From contig NZ_CP119862.1 in the NCBI RefSeq assembly GCF_029338175.1, positions 3,596,001 to 3,660,000 on the forward strand: a DNA stretch of 64,000 bases, in the 5' to 3' direction. A model generated the notes under the pieces. The model did no database searches, was not told where the DNA came from, and worked only from the letters and a program-made list of their open reading frames with translations. This DNA comes from Citrobacter enshiensis (GTDB lineage Bacteria > Pseudomonadota > Gammaproteobacteria > Enterobacterales > Enterobacteriaceae). Shown here piece by piece: positions 56,420-64,000 of this stretch (the first letter of the stretch is position 1; the number at the start of each line of letters is the position of its first letter). Both the position numbers and the translations under genes were made by a program.

Positions 56420-58288
56420 TCAAAATGCGAAGCAGGAACAGCCGAGCGCCCCCCAGAAGGCCTGGTCATCTGACACCGGGATCCCCGATTTGCGCGCGAT
56501 ATCGTGCTGATGCCCATGAACGCCACAGCTGCCACAACACTGGTGCATCTGGACAATGGCCCCCACTTTAGCGGCGGCGGACGGCGCGGAACGGTAGTGG
56601 CCTGGGACGTTTACCACCGGCGACCAGTCAGGAACCACCGGGATCGCCGGTGGCGCCAGCGGCGTGAAATGTCCCGCGGCGTAGACCACTTTGCCATCGA
56701 CAACCGTCATCACCGACTCAATCCCTTTGATCTCCTCTTCCGCCACGCTGAAGTAATCTTTCGACAGCACCACCAGGTCGGCGAGCTGTCCCTGTTCAAT
56801 CCGCCCTTTTTTCCCCTGCTCACTGGAAAACCACGCGCTGCCCGCCGTCCACAACTCCAGCGCCACGTCACGCGGCAGACGGTTGTTATCGTCATACATT
56901 GCCGTCCCCCCGACGGTACGCCCGGAAACCAGCCAGTACAGCGCCGTCCACGGGTTGTAGCTGGCAACACGCGTGGCGTCAGTACCGAGTCCGACAGGAA
57001 CGTCCGCCGCCAGCATTTTTGCGACCGGTGGCGTGTGTTTCACCGCCTCTTTGCCATAGCGATCGATAAAATACTCGCCCTGGAAGGCCATCCGGTGCTG
57101 TACGGCAATCCCACCACCGAGCGCTTTTACACGGTCGATGTTGCGTTCGGTGATGGTCTCCGCATGGTCGAAGAACCAGTGTAATCCGTTGAACGGAATG
57201 TCGCGGTTGACCTTCTCAAAGACATCCAGCATGCGGCTGATGGATTCGTCGTAGGTGGCATGCAGGCGGAATGGCCAGCGATGTTCGACAAGATGGCGCA
57301 CCACGCGCTCCAGCTCATCTTCCATTCCTTCAGGCAGGTCCGGGCGCGGTTGCAGAAAGTCTTCGAAATCCGCCGCCGAAAAGACCAGCATTTCCCCTGC
57401 GCCGTTAGCGCGATAAAAATCGGTCCCTTGCCCCGGTTTGAGCATGTCAGTCCAGCGCTCAAAGTCCCCCAGCTCTTGCTTCGGCCGTTGGGTAAACAGG
57501 TTGTAGGCAATGCGTATCGTCATCTGATTGTTGGTGTGCAACTGCTCAATAATCTCGTAATCTTCCGGGTAGTTCTGGAAGCCGCCGCCCGCGTCGATGG
57601 CGCTGGTCAATCCCAGACGGTTCAGCTCGCGCATAAACTGTCGGGTCGAGTTTACCTGCATCTCCAGCGGTAACTTTGGCCCTTTCGCCAGCGTCGAGTA
57701 CAGGATCATGGCGTTCGGTTTGGCGATCAGCATCCCGGTTGGGTTGCCGTTGCTGTCGCGGACAATCTCACCGCCGACCGGGTCCGGCGTCGCTTTGGTA
57801 TAGCCCACCGCTTTCAACGCTGCCCGATTGAGCAGCGCGCGATCGTAAAGATGCAGCACAAACACCGGTGTATCCGGCGCCGCGTCGTTCAGTTCTTCCA
57901 GTGTCGGCATGCGGCGTTCAGCAAACTGAAACTCACTCCAGCCCCCCACCACGCGAACCCATTGCGGTGATGGCGTTCGATCCGCCTGATCTTTTAACAT
58001 ACGCAGCGCGTCCGCCAATGACGGCACGCCTTCCCAGCGTAATTCCAGATTGTAATTGAGGCCGCCGCGAATCAAATGCAGGTGGGAGTCGTTTAAACCG
58101 GGGATCACCGTGTGACCTTTTAGATCAACAATTTGTGTCCCGTCAGCGGCAAAGCTCATGATCCTGTCATGAGTACCGGTCGCCAGAATTTTTCCGTCTT
58201 TGATCGCCACGGCTTCCGCCTGTGGGTATTGCCGATCAAGGGTATGGATTTTTCCGTGCGTCAGAATAAGTGTGGCAGTTTGAGACAT
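56420..58288 (-). CDS. YtcJ-type metal-dependent amidohydrolase with a cysteine-rich tail
   Basis: 622 residues. An amidohydrolase family 3 composite domain starts it (ILTHGKIHTLDRQYPQAEAVAIKDGKILATG), then metal-site motifs LNDSHLHLIRGG (about 64-75, HxH), HWFFDHAE and GLGTDATRVASYNPWTAL. The last 43 residues carry QCCGSCGVHGHQHD (C584, C585, C588 with three His) and end in CSCFAF, an extra metal-binding-like tail. It is cytosolic by appearance (no signal). It is the last gene of a three-gene operon with a monooxygenase-fold and an isochorismatase-fold gene. Substrate unknown. Confidence 0.9.
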   Translation of the reverse strand: MSQTATLILTHGKIHTLDRQYPQAEAVAIKDGKILATGTHDRIMSFAADGTQIVDLKGHTVIPGLNDSHLHLIRGGLNYNLELRWEGVPSLADALRMLKDQADRTPSPQWVRVVGGWSEFQFAERRMPTLEELNDAAPDTPVFVLHLYDRALLNRAALKAVGYTKATPDPVGGEIVRDSNGNPTGMLIAKPNAMILYSTLAKGPKLPLEMQVNSTRQFMRELNRLGLTSAIDAGGGFQNYPEDYEIIEQLHTNNQMTIRIAYNLFTQRPKQELGDFERWTDMLKPGQGTDFYRANGAGEMLVFSAADFEDFLQPRPDLPEGMEDELERVVRHLVEHRWPFRLHATYDESISRMLDVFEKVNRDIPFNGLHWFFDHAETITERNIDRVKALGGGIAVQHRMAFQGEYFIDRYGKEAVKHTPPVAKMLAADVPVGLGTDATRVASYNPWTALYWLVSGRTVGGTAMYDDNNRLPRDVALELWTAGSAWFSSEQGKKGRIEQGQLADLVVLSKDYFSVAEEEIKGIESVMTVVDGKVVYAAGHFTPLAPPAIPVVPDWSPVVNVPGHYRSAPSAAAKVGAIVQMHQCCGSCGVHGHQHDIARKSGIPVSDDQAFWGALGCSCFAF

Positions 58289-58309
58289 AACAATCTCCTG
58301 AAAAACCGA

Positions 58310-58858
58310 TCAGGCTTTTTTCAGCCATCCGGCAAACAGACGGGTTACGATGGGCATCCAGAGCCAGACCACCAGCGCAACCACACAGGCATCATTAATC
58401 AGATGCAATAGCATTGACCCCTTCAGTGCGGGAAGGATCATGCCGGTTATCCACGGCACCAGATTGGTGCTGGGAAAAATAACCAGCAGGGTTATCAGAA
58501 ACTGTTTCCAGCGCAGCGGCTGGCGGACGTGGGGCGCTGGTGGCGTAAACCAGAACGCCGCTTCGGTGCGGACTTCTGTTTTATCACCTTCCGCCAGCAG
58601 CGGGGCTATTTCCTCCACCAGTACCCGACGCGTATCCGACTGGGTCCAGTTGTAGAGATGCTCCAGGGTGTCGAAACGAATAATAATGTTCCACAGAGTT
58701 TGTCCGTCAGCGGGACGAATAACGTTGGCCCCCAGATGCCCGGGAAACTCCGCCGCCACCGGCATAATTTTCCCCAGCCATTGCTCATAGCGCTCCGCCT
58801 GGTTGGGCTGCAATGTATGCGTAATGACCAGCGTCACGTGTTTATTTTGTTGCGCCAT
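58310..58858 (-). CDS. Antibiotic-biosynthesis-monooxygenase-fold protein with two membrane segments
   Basis: 182 residues from the ATG at 58858 (MAQQNKHVTLVITHTLQPNQ; AAGGAA upstream; longer frame rejected). Residues about 7-100 form an ABM-type ferredoxin-like domain (RYEQWLGKIMPVAAEFPGHLGANVIRP, FDTLEHLYNWTQSD). Two hydrophobic segments follow (about 118-142 and 152-175) with a basic tail, so the domain is tied to the inner membrane. ABM domains degrade or oxidise quinones and similar compounds, but here activity is only inferred. It lies 49 bp after the isochorismatase gene and 21 bp before the amidohydrolase gene. Confidence 0.86.
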   Translation of the reverse strand: MAQQNKHVTLVITHTLQPNQAERYEQWLGKIMPVAAEFPGHLGANVIRPADGQTLWNIIIRFDTLEHLYNWTQSDTRRVLVEEIAPLLAEGDKTEVRTEAAFWFTPPAPHVRQPLRWKQFLITLLVIFPSTNLVPWITGMILPALKGSMLLHLINDACVVALVVWLWMPIVTRLFAGWLKKA

Positions 58859-58907
58859 GGAAGGTTCCTTGCACAAGGAGAATGGCGGGATTACCCCGCC
58901 ATTGGCA

Positions 58908-59549
58908 TTACGCTTTGCGTTCAGGCGCGCCATGCACCAGGGTGTAGGCGTAATCCACGCCCATACCGTAGGCGCCGCTGTGTTCGCGCACCAGATCCAT
59001 GACGGCGTCATAGGTTTCTTTACGGGACCAGTCGCGCTGGTATTCCAGTAACACCTGCTGCCAGGTTACGGGAACCGCGCCTGCCTGCACCATGCGGTCA
59101 ATCGAACGCTCATGCGCGTCAACAGAAGTACCGCCGGAGGTGTCGGTGACCACATACACTTCGTAACCCGCTTCCAGCGCCATCAACGCCGGGAATGTCA
59201 GGCACACTTCAGTCCACAACGCAGAGATAATCAATTTCTTACGACCGGTCGCTTCTACCGCTTTTACAAACGCCGCATCTTCCCATGAATTCATTGAGGT
59301 ACGTTCAATGGGTTTCACATCAGGATGCACCGCCAGTAATTCTGGCCAGATATAACCGCTAAAACTTTTCGTTTCAACAGAAGTATAAATGACCGGAACT
59401 TTAAATATTTTCCCGGCTTTCGCTAACGCAACGGTATTATTTTTCAGGGCTTGACGATCAATATTTGCCACACCAAATGACATTTGCGGCTGATGGTCAA
59501 TAAAAATAAGCGTAGAATTCTCAGGATTAATGAGTTCCCGAATAGACAT
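58908..59549 (-). CDS. Isochorismatase-fold hydrolase (YcaC-like)
   Basis: 213 residues. The cysteine-hydrolase fold has the aspartate D18 in FIDHQPQM and the nucleophile C116 in ALWTEVCLTFPAL, aligning with YcaC-type proteins (the family is related to nicotinamidases and isochorismatases). The middle basic residue is not assigned with certainty. Cytosolic, probably oligomeric. AAGAAGGTG precedes the ATG. It is the first gene of the operon and diverges from the LysR gene. The substrate is unknown; its partners suggest an amide or hydrazide-type small molecule, which is speculative. Confidence 0.88.
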   Translation of the reverse strand: MSIRELINPENSTLIFIDHQPQMSFGVANIDRQALKNNTVALAKAGKIFKVPVIYTSVETKSFSGYIWPELLAVHPDVKPIERTSMNSWEDAAFVKAVEATGRKKLIISALWTEVCLTFPALMALEAGYEVYVVTDTSGGTSVDAHERSIDRMVQAGAVPVTWQQVLLEYQRDWSRKETYDAVMDLVREHSGAYGMGVDYAYTLVHGAPERKA

Positions 59550-59822
59550 ATCACACCTTCTTAATCAATGAGTTAAAAGGTGACGGTCTGTATCTTCCGT
59601 CAGTAGTAAGATCCTGAATCAGAAAGCCTGTTGAGTATAGCGGGAAATTTCTAATGAGTTATTAAAGAAAACTTACCATTCAGTGACAATAATAATTTCG
59701 TATTGAGTAATATCGCAGACATCATCAAAAAATTTACAGATTCCGCTCTAAAATATTAACTGGTATTGTTTTTCTCTATTCGGTACAACTGAGTTGTTTA
59801 ATTTTCAGGATATTTTCAGCCC
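59550..59822. other. Divergent control region between the LysR gene and the hydrolase operon
   Basis: 273 bp, AT-rich, with no gene. LysR proteins usually bind T-N11-A motifs in such gaps; several candidates exist, none compelling. Promoters for both directions must lie here. Confidence 0.5.
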
Positions 59823-60725
59823 ATGCGAATCAATCTGGACGTTTTGCTTATCCTCGACGCACTCGACAAACATGGCTCGTTTGCCGCCGCGGCCGAATCA
59901 CTTTTTAAAACCCCGGCGGCGCTCAGCTACATGATTCAGAAGCTTGAAAATGATCTGAATATTGAGCTACTCGACCGTTCCGGTCACCGGGCGAAATTTA
60001 CCGACACCGGACGGATGATGCTGGAAAAGGGACGATTACTGCTCAGTGCGGCAAAAGACCTGGAAAAGCAGGCTGTTCAGTTAAGTTCTGGCTGGGAAAA
60101 AGAGCTGGCTATCGCGCTCGACGATTCGTTTCCTTTTGAGGTGTTACTCCCGCTCATCGAGGAGTTCGACGCGCTCAACAAGCAAACGCGCCTCAACTTT
60201 ACCCATCATACGCTGGCGGGCTCCTGGGAGGAGCTAACGCATAATGGCGCGGATATTATTCTTGGGGCCATCAATGAGCCACCCACCTCTGCCGCATGGT
60301 CGTACAAAATGCTTGGCACGCTGGATAATGTGTTTGTCGTCGCCCCTTCGCACCCCCTGGCAAGCGCGTCGGATCCGTTGACCAATGAGCAACTCTGCCT
60401 GCATCGGGCGGAGGTGATCAGCGACAGTGCCCGCTATTGTCAGCCGTTACAATCTAATTTGATGGATGAACAGGCGCAAATTCGCGTCGACAGTTTTAGC
60501 AGTAAAGTCACGCTGTTACGTGCGGGCATCGGCTGCGGATTCCTCCCCCGGCATATCGCCAGACCGTGGCTGACCAGTGGGGAGCTGGTGGAAAAATCCG
60601 TGATTTCATTTCGTGAAAAGGACGTTGCCTACATGGCATGGCGCAATCACAGCGACGGTCTTGCGCAGCGCTGGTGGCGTGAAGCGTTACTCACCAGCAC
60701 TGAAATCGCAAAACTGTATCAGTGA
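59823..60725 (+). CDS. LysR-family regulator (YhaJ-like)
   Basis: 300 residues. The N-terminal LysR winged helix is clear ([60 protein letters not shown], about 7-67), followed by the periplasmic-binding-like effector domain (about 90-295). Wording in the HTH resembles E. coli YhaJ (SALSYTMQKLEEEL, DRSGHRTKFT). It is divergent from the isochorismatase-ABM-amidohydrolase operon and is its likely activator. Its stop overlaps the malZ stop by 7 bp on the opposite strand, the right junction of accessory block 3. Confidence 0.9.
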   Translation: MRINLDVLLILDALDKHGSFAAAAESLFKTPAALSYMIQKLENDLNIELLDRSGHRAKFTDTGRMMLEKGRLLLSAAKDLEKQAVQLSSGWEKELAIALDDSFPFEVLLPLIEEFDALNKQTRLNFTHHTLAGSWEELTHNGADIILGAINEPPTSAAWSYKMLGTLDNVFVVAPSHPLASASDPLTNEQLCLHRAEVISDSARYCQPLQSNLMDEQAQIRVDSFSSKVTLLRAGIGCGFLPRHIARPWLTSGELVEKSVISFREKDVAYMAWRNHSDGLAQRWWREALLTSTEIAKLYQ

Positions 60726-62536
60726 CTGACCCACACAGAGGCTGAAATGGCCGGCAGGCTGAGAATATCCTCCGCAAGCTGGCCTTTCCCTTCATGGCAT
60801 TGCCATTGCGTCACATTGAGCAGCGGCGAATCGGCTAACACCACTTCGCATGCCTCGCCCCGGTTAATCGCCACCAGCACCCGCTGCTGATGTAAGACCC
60901 GGACAAAGACCACCACATTCTCTTCGGCATAAATGACCTGGCAGCCGCCATGACGTAGCGCTTGGCTGCGATGGCGCAGTTTCGCCAGCCGTTGATACAA
61001 TGCCAGTAATTCACCATCCTGTTTTTCTGCCTGCCACGGGAAGGGTTTACGGCAGAACGGATCGTTATTGCCGTCCAGACCCACTTCATCGCCGTAATAG
61101 ATACAGGGGACCCCAGGCCAGGTAAATAACCAGACCACCGCCAACGGTAAGCGCGCTACGTCCTTACCTAACAGAGACTTAAAGCGGGCGGTATCGTGAC
61201 TGTCCAGCTGATTAAACATGCGCAACTGCTGTTGGTGCGACAGACTGGCGCGATAGTTGTCCATCCATGCCATACAGGTCTGGGCATCGATATGCTGCGG
61301 ATCGTAAGAGATGTCGGTATTGGCGAGAAATCCCCAGAGCGGAAAGGTAAAACCGCGATAGTTCATCGCCGCATCTTCGGCATCGACCTGTAACCACTGG
61401 CGCGCATCGCCAAAGTGCTCTCCAACAATATAGGCCTCTGGCTGCGTCTCTTTTGCCGCCTGCGTAATACCGGCGACGTGCTGAAGGTTATTACGCGCGC
61501 CGCCACCTTCACCCAGCATATGCACCACATCCAGACGCCAGCCATCCATATTCCACGGCGCTTTAAGCCAGTGCCGAACAATACTGTCCTCGCCCCGGTA
61601 AATTTCATTCACCAGCGCTTCTGACTGAAAATCCAGCTTCGGCAAACTCGGATACCCCAGCCAGCCCTGCGCCACGCCATCTTCAGAGAAGTGATACCAG
61701 TCGCGCCACGGCGACTCCGGATTGTGGCAGGCACCGCCGGTTCCCCGATTATGCCTGTCAAACCAGGCATGCGAGTCGCCGCTGTGGTTAAACACGCCAT
61801 CCAGTACCAGCCGCATGCCGTGGCGCTGCGTATTATGCCGCAGCCGCAGCAACGCCTGATCGCCGCCAAACTGCGGATCAACATGACGATAATCTTCGGT
61901 GTCGTATTTATGTACGCTCGGTGCGGTAAAGACAGGATTCAGGTACAGCGCCGTCACGCCCAGTTTTTTCAGGTACGGCAGCTTTTCACTAATGCCGTCC
62001 AGATCGCCGCCATAGAACGTGGATCCCCCCGCCTGCGCGGTGATCGGGGAGTCCCAGTCATTCAGCACGATATCCTGCCCGGCGGCATGATGATAATAGA
62101 CATTGTCCTGATCCGCCCCGCGCGGCTGACTGCGGGCGAAACGATCGGGGAATATCTGATAAAAAATCTGATCGGCGACCCACTGCGGCCCCGTATCGGG
62201 AGCGTCTATCGCGAACTGTTCCAGGCGTGCGGGCGGGAAGCGGCTAAACCCTTGCGGGGTAAACCAGCACTGACGATCGTGCCAGAGCAGTTTAAAACTG
62301 TAGCGGCGACGGGGTTGTCCGCCAGAGAGATCAATCGCCGCGCGCCAGGCCGTGACGCCGGGCTGTGGCTGCGTGCGAAGCGGGTGCATGACCAGCGAAA
62401 TTTCTTCGTTGTCATTCTCTGCGCGTAGCGTTACGCGTTGAGGAGGATTTTCCCCGCGCAACCATAACGTAATGGCCAGTTTATCTTTGTTTTGCTTAAC
62501 AAATGGGGCAACCGGAAGGTGCCAGGCGTTCAACAT
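60719..62536 (-). CDS. malZ: MalZ, maltodextrin glucosidase
   Basis: 605 residues from the ATG at 62536 (AAGGGGA ribosome-binding site; a GTG just before it was not chosen). An N-terminal beta domain (about 1-125) precedes the GH13 barrel with the family motifs: [13 protein letters not shown] (about 246), [10 protein letters not shown] (catalytic Asp), [10 protein letters not shown] (catalytic Glu) and [11 protein letters not shown]. It releases glucose from the reducing end of maltodextrins in the cytosol. In E. coli malZ belongs to the MalT regulon; two MalT-like boxes lie about 80-100 bp upstream. The C-terminus is one residue longer than E. coli MalZ. Confidence 0.97.
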   Translation of the reverse strand: MLNAWHLPVAPFVKQNKDKLAITLWLRGENPPQRVTLRAENDNEEISLVMHPLRTQPQPGVTAWRAAIDLSGGQPRRRYSFKLLWHDRQCWFTPQGFSRFPPARLEQFAIDAPDTGPQWVADQIFYQIFPDRFARSQPRGADQDNVYYHHAAGQDIVLNDWDSPITAQAGGSTFYGGDLDGISEKLPYLKKLGVTALYLNPVFTAPSVHKYDTEDYRHVDPQFGGDQALLRLRHNTQRHGMRLVLDGVFNHSGDSHAWFDRHNRGTGGACHNPESPWRDWYHFSEDGVAQGWLGYPSLPKLDFQSEALVNEIYRGEDSIVRHWLKAPWNMDGWRLDVVHMLGEGGGARNNLQHVAGITQAAKETQPEAYIVGEHFGDARQWLQVDAEDAAMNYRGFTFPLWGFLANTDISYDPQHIDAQTCMAWMDNYRASLSHQQQLRMFNQLDSHDTARFKSLLGKDVARLPLAVVWLFTWPGVPCIYYGDEVGLDGNNDPFCRKPFPWQAEKQDGELLALYQRLAKLRHRSQALRHGGCQVIYAEENVVVFVRVLHQQRVLVAINRGEACEVVLADSPLLNVTQWQCHEGKGQLAEDILSLPAISASVWVSH

Positions 62537-62614
62537 CACGTATCCCCTTTGATGAAAATAAAGTCACCTTGCCATAGCGCAATGCCGGATAACTCATCAT
62601 CTTACTGTTTATTG

Positions 62615-62637
62615 GGGGAGGAGCCAGGGGGAGGAGA
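62615..62637 (+). promoter_or_regulatory. Two MalT-like boxes upstream of malZ
   Basis: GGGGAGGAGC (62615-62624) and GGGGAGGAGA (62628-62637), each 9 of 10 to the MalT consensus GGGGA(T/G)GAGG, are direct repeats 13 bp apart in the malZ-proY gap. MalT control of malZ is known; orientation relative to malZ was not verified. Confidence 0.5.
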
Positions 62638-62654
62638 TTTCGCCGCACGGCGCA

Positions 62655-62715
62655 CGCGTATCCGGCCTACCTGCTCACAAGTAGGCCGGATACGGTATAG
62701 CCGCCACCGGGCAAA
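62655..62715. repeat. REP palindrome
   Basis: cgtatccggcctacctg ... acaagtaggccggatacgg is a long inverted repeat between malZ and proY, followed by gccgccaccgggcaa. It may end proY transcription. Confidence 0.8.
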
Positions 62716-62717
62716 AA

Positions 62718-64000
62718 TTACTGCGCTTGTGCCAACTGACGATCGTAACGACGTTTAAACATCCAGCCAACCAGCAGCAGCGCAATCCACGCGAAACCGA
62801 CGTACAGCGAGATACGCGTCTCCGGATGGTAGCCGATAAGCGCGATGATAAAGACCAGGAAGATCAGTCCCACAACGGTCGTTGCCACACCGCCAGGCAC
62901 TTTAAATTTCAGCGCCTTGACCTCTTCCGGCGACAGGCGACGACGGAAGGCGATCTGCGACAGCAGGATCATAATCCACACCCACACCGTGGCGAAGGTC
63001 GCCAGCGACGCAATCACCAGGAAGACGTTCTCCGGCATGATGTAGTTCAGCCAGGCCGCAAACAGCAGCGCAATCGTCATCACCAGGACGGTGACCCAGG
63101 GAATACCACGACGCGAGGTTTTCGCGAACACCTTCGGCGCACTCCCCTGCTCCGCCATACCGTGCAGCATACGCCCCACGCCAAACACGTCAGAGTTGAT
63201 GGCGGAAAGCGACGCCGTCAACACCACGAAATTGAGGATACTGGCCGCAAAAGCGATGCCCAGATGCTGGAACGTCAGCACAAACGGGCTACCGTTGGTG
63301 CCCACCTGGTTCCACGGGTAAATAGACATAATGACGAACAGCGTACCGACATAGAACACCAGAATACGCATCGGAACGGAGTTGATAGCACGCGGAATCG
63401 ACGTCCCCGGGTCTTTCGCTTCCCCGGCGGTGATACCAATAATCTCAATCCCGCCGTAGGCAAACATCACCATTTGCAGTGACATCACCATGCCCAGCCA
63501 ACCGTTGCTAAAGAAGCCGCCGTTACTCCACAGGTTGTGGATCCCGGTCGGTTGCCCGCCGTTGCCAATACCCCAGATAATGATGCCGAAACCGGCAGCA
63601 ATCATGACAATGATGGTGGCAACTTTAAAGAACGAGAACCAGAACTCCAGTTCGCCGAACACCTTCACGCTCATCAGGTTGACGGCGCAGATAATCAGCA
63701 CCACGCTGAGAACCCAAATCCAGTGCGGTACGGCAGGGAACCAGACGCCCATATAGATGCCAAATGCCGTCACATCCGCGATGGCCACAATCAGAATTTC
63801 AAAACAGTAGGTCCAGCCGGTAATGTAGCCAGCGAGAGGACCGAGGTTCTCCTGCGCATAGCGTGAAAATGAACTGGCAGAAGGGTTATGCACGGACATC
63901 TCGCCCAGTGCGCGCATAATAATGTATGCAGCAACCCCACCAATAATGTAGGCCAGCAGCACACTGGGACCGGCCATCTTGATGGCATCTGCCGAGCCAT
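62718..64000 (-). CDS. proY: ProY, amino-acid permease (APC family), N-terminus off the window
   Basis: The stop is at 62718 and the frame runs off the right edge, giving about 427 of an expected 457 residues. About eleven of twelve membrane segments of an AAT-type APC permease are present, with SAIN, GGIEIIGITAGEAKDP and the AQENLGPLAGYITGWTYCFEILIVAIADVTAF wording of enteric ProY. E. coli ProY was named a cryptic proline transporter; later work on histidine has been reported, so the substrate is uncertain. The internal ATG at 63977 is not the start; upstream codons (GSADAIK) match ProY. Confidence 0.95.
   Translation of the reverse strand, partial: GSADAIKMAGPSVLLAYIIGGVAAYIIMRALGEMSVHNPSASSFSRYAQENLGPLAGYITGWTYCFEILIVAIADVTAFGIYMGVWFPAVPHWIWVLSVVLIICAVNLMSVKVFGELEFWFSFFKVATIIVMIAAGFGIIIWGIGNGGQPTGIHNLWSNGGFFSNGWLGMVMSLQMVMFAYGGIEIIGITAGEAKDPGTSIPRAINSVPMRILVFYVGTLFVIMSIYPWNQVGTNGSPFVLTFQHLGIAFAASILNFVVLTASLSAINSDVFGVGRMLHGMAEQGSAPKVFAKTSRRGIPWVTVLVMTIALLFAAWLNYIMPENVFLVIASLATFATVWVWIMILLSQIAFRRRLSPEEVKALKFKVPGGVATTVVGLIFLVFIIALIGYHPETRISLYVGFAWIALLLVGWMFKRRYDRQLAQAQ

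Noticed and set aside
56275-56556. N-terminal extension of the DUF2339 protein by 94 residues
   Set aside because: It would overlap the end of the amidohydrolase gene and a REP element; MDDFVIL at 56274 has the ribosome-binding site and family-like start.

Overview
The window is chromosomal DNA of an enteric gamma-proteobacterium. Nearly every backbone gene reads as an intact, colinear copy of the Escherichia coli K-12 block from queC to proY, given here in reverse complement: queC, fadM, ybaV, ppiD, hupB, lon, clpX, clpP, tig, bolA, yajG, ampG, cyoABCDE, yajR, yajQ, panE, yajL, thiI, xseB, ispA, dxs, yajO, pgpA, thiL, nusB, ribH, ribD, nrdR, yajI, tsx, yajD, secF, secD, yajC, tgt, queA, acpH, malZ, proY. 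Protein lengths equal or nearly equal the E. coli ones, while residue-level differences, an ERIC element and three accessory gene blocks show that it is not E. coli. A Citrobacter-like member of the Enterobacteriaceae is the best guess (inference; 16S or whole-genome comparison would decide).

Layout. 1-10.6 kb: end of queC, then a minus-strand protein-quality-control block (tig, clpP, clpX, lon, hupB, ppiD) with recognisable sigma-32 promoters at lon and clpP, plus fadM with a FadR-like operator. 10.6-19.8 kb: bolA diverging from yajG-ampG (muropeptide import), the cytochrome bo3 operon cyoABCDE with an exact ArcA box upstream, and yajR. 19.8-22 kb: yajQ, panE, yajL. 22-27.7 kb: accessory block 1, between yajL and thiI, with a secreted six-cysteine protein of unknown function, a three-gene DMSO-reductase-type molybdoenzyme operon and a divergent IclR-type regulator. 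27.7-40 kb: thiI, the isoprenoid operon xseB-ispA-dxs with yajO, then the minus-strand nrdR-ribD-ribH-nusB-thiL-pgpA cluster, yajI, the nucleoside channel tsx and yajD. 40.1-45 kb: accessory block 2, between yajD and secF, with a WYL regulator, a glyoxalase-fold protein and an iron(III)-type ABC importer behind a Fur box. 45.1-51.4 kb: queA-tgt-yajC-secD-secF and acpH, whose start codon abuts an ERIC element. 51.4-60.7 kb: accessory block 3, between acpH and malZ, with a stand-alone 2-Cys peroxiredoxin, a DUF2339/DUF3999 membrane-envelope pair, an amidohydrolase / membrane-anchored monooxygenase-fold / isochorismatase-fold operon and its divergent LysR regulator. 60.7-64 kb: malZ and proY, which runs off the right edge.

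How the parts fit. The backbone covers protein folding and turnover, aerobic respiration, export (SecDF-YajC), queuosine, riboflavin, thiamine and isoprenoid synthesis. The accessory blocks add anaerobic respiration on an unidentified substrate, iron uptake, peroxide defence and small-molecule catabolism or detoxification. No tRNA, rRNA, CRISPR array, insertion sequence or prophage gene was seen. REP-type palindromes occupy many intergenic gaps. The least explained parts are the DUF2339/DUF3999 pair, the cysteine-tailed amidohydrolase operon and the molybdoenzyme, whose predicted Mo ligand is cysteine rather than the serine of DmsA.
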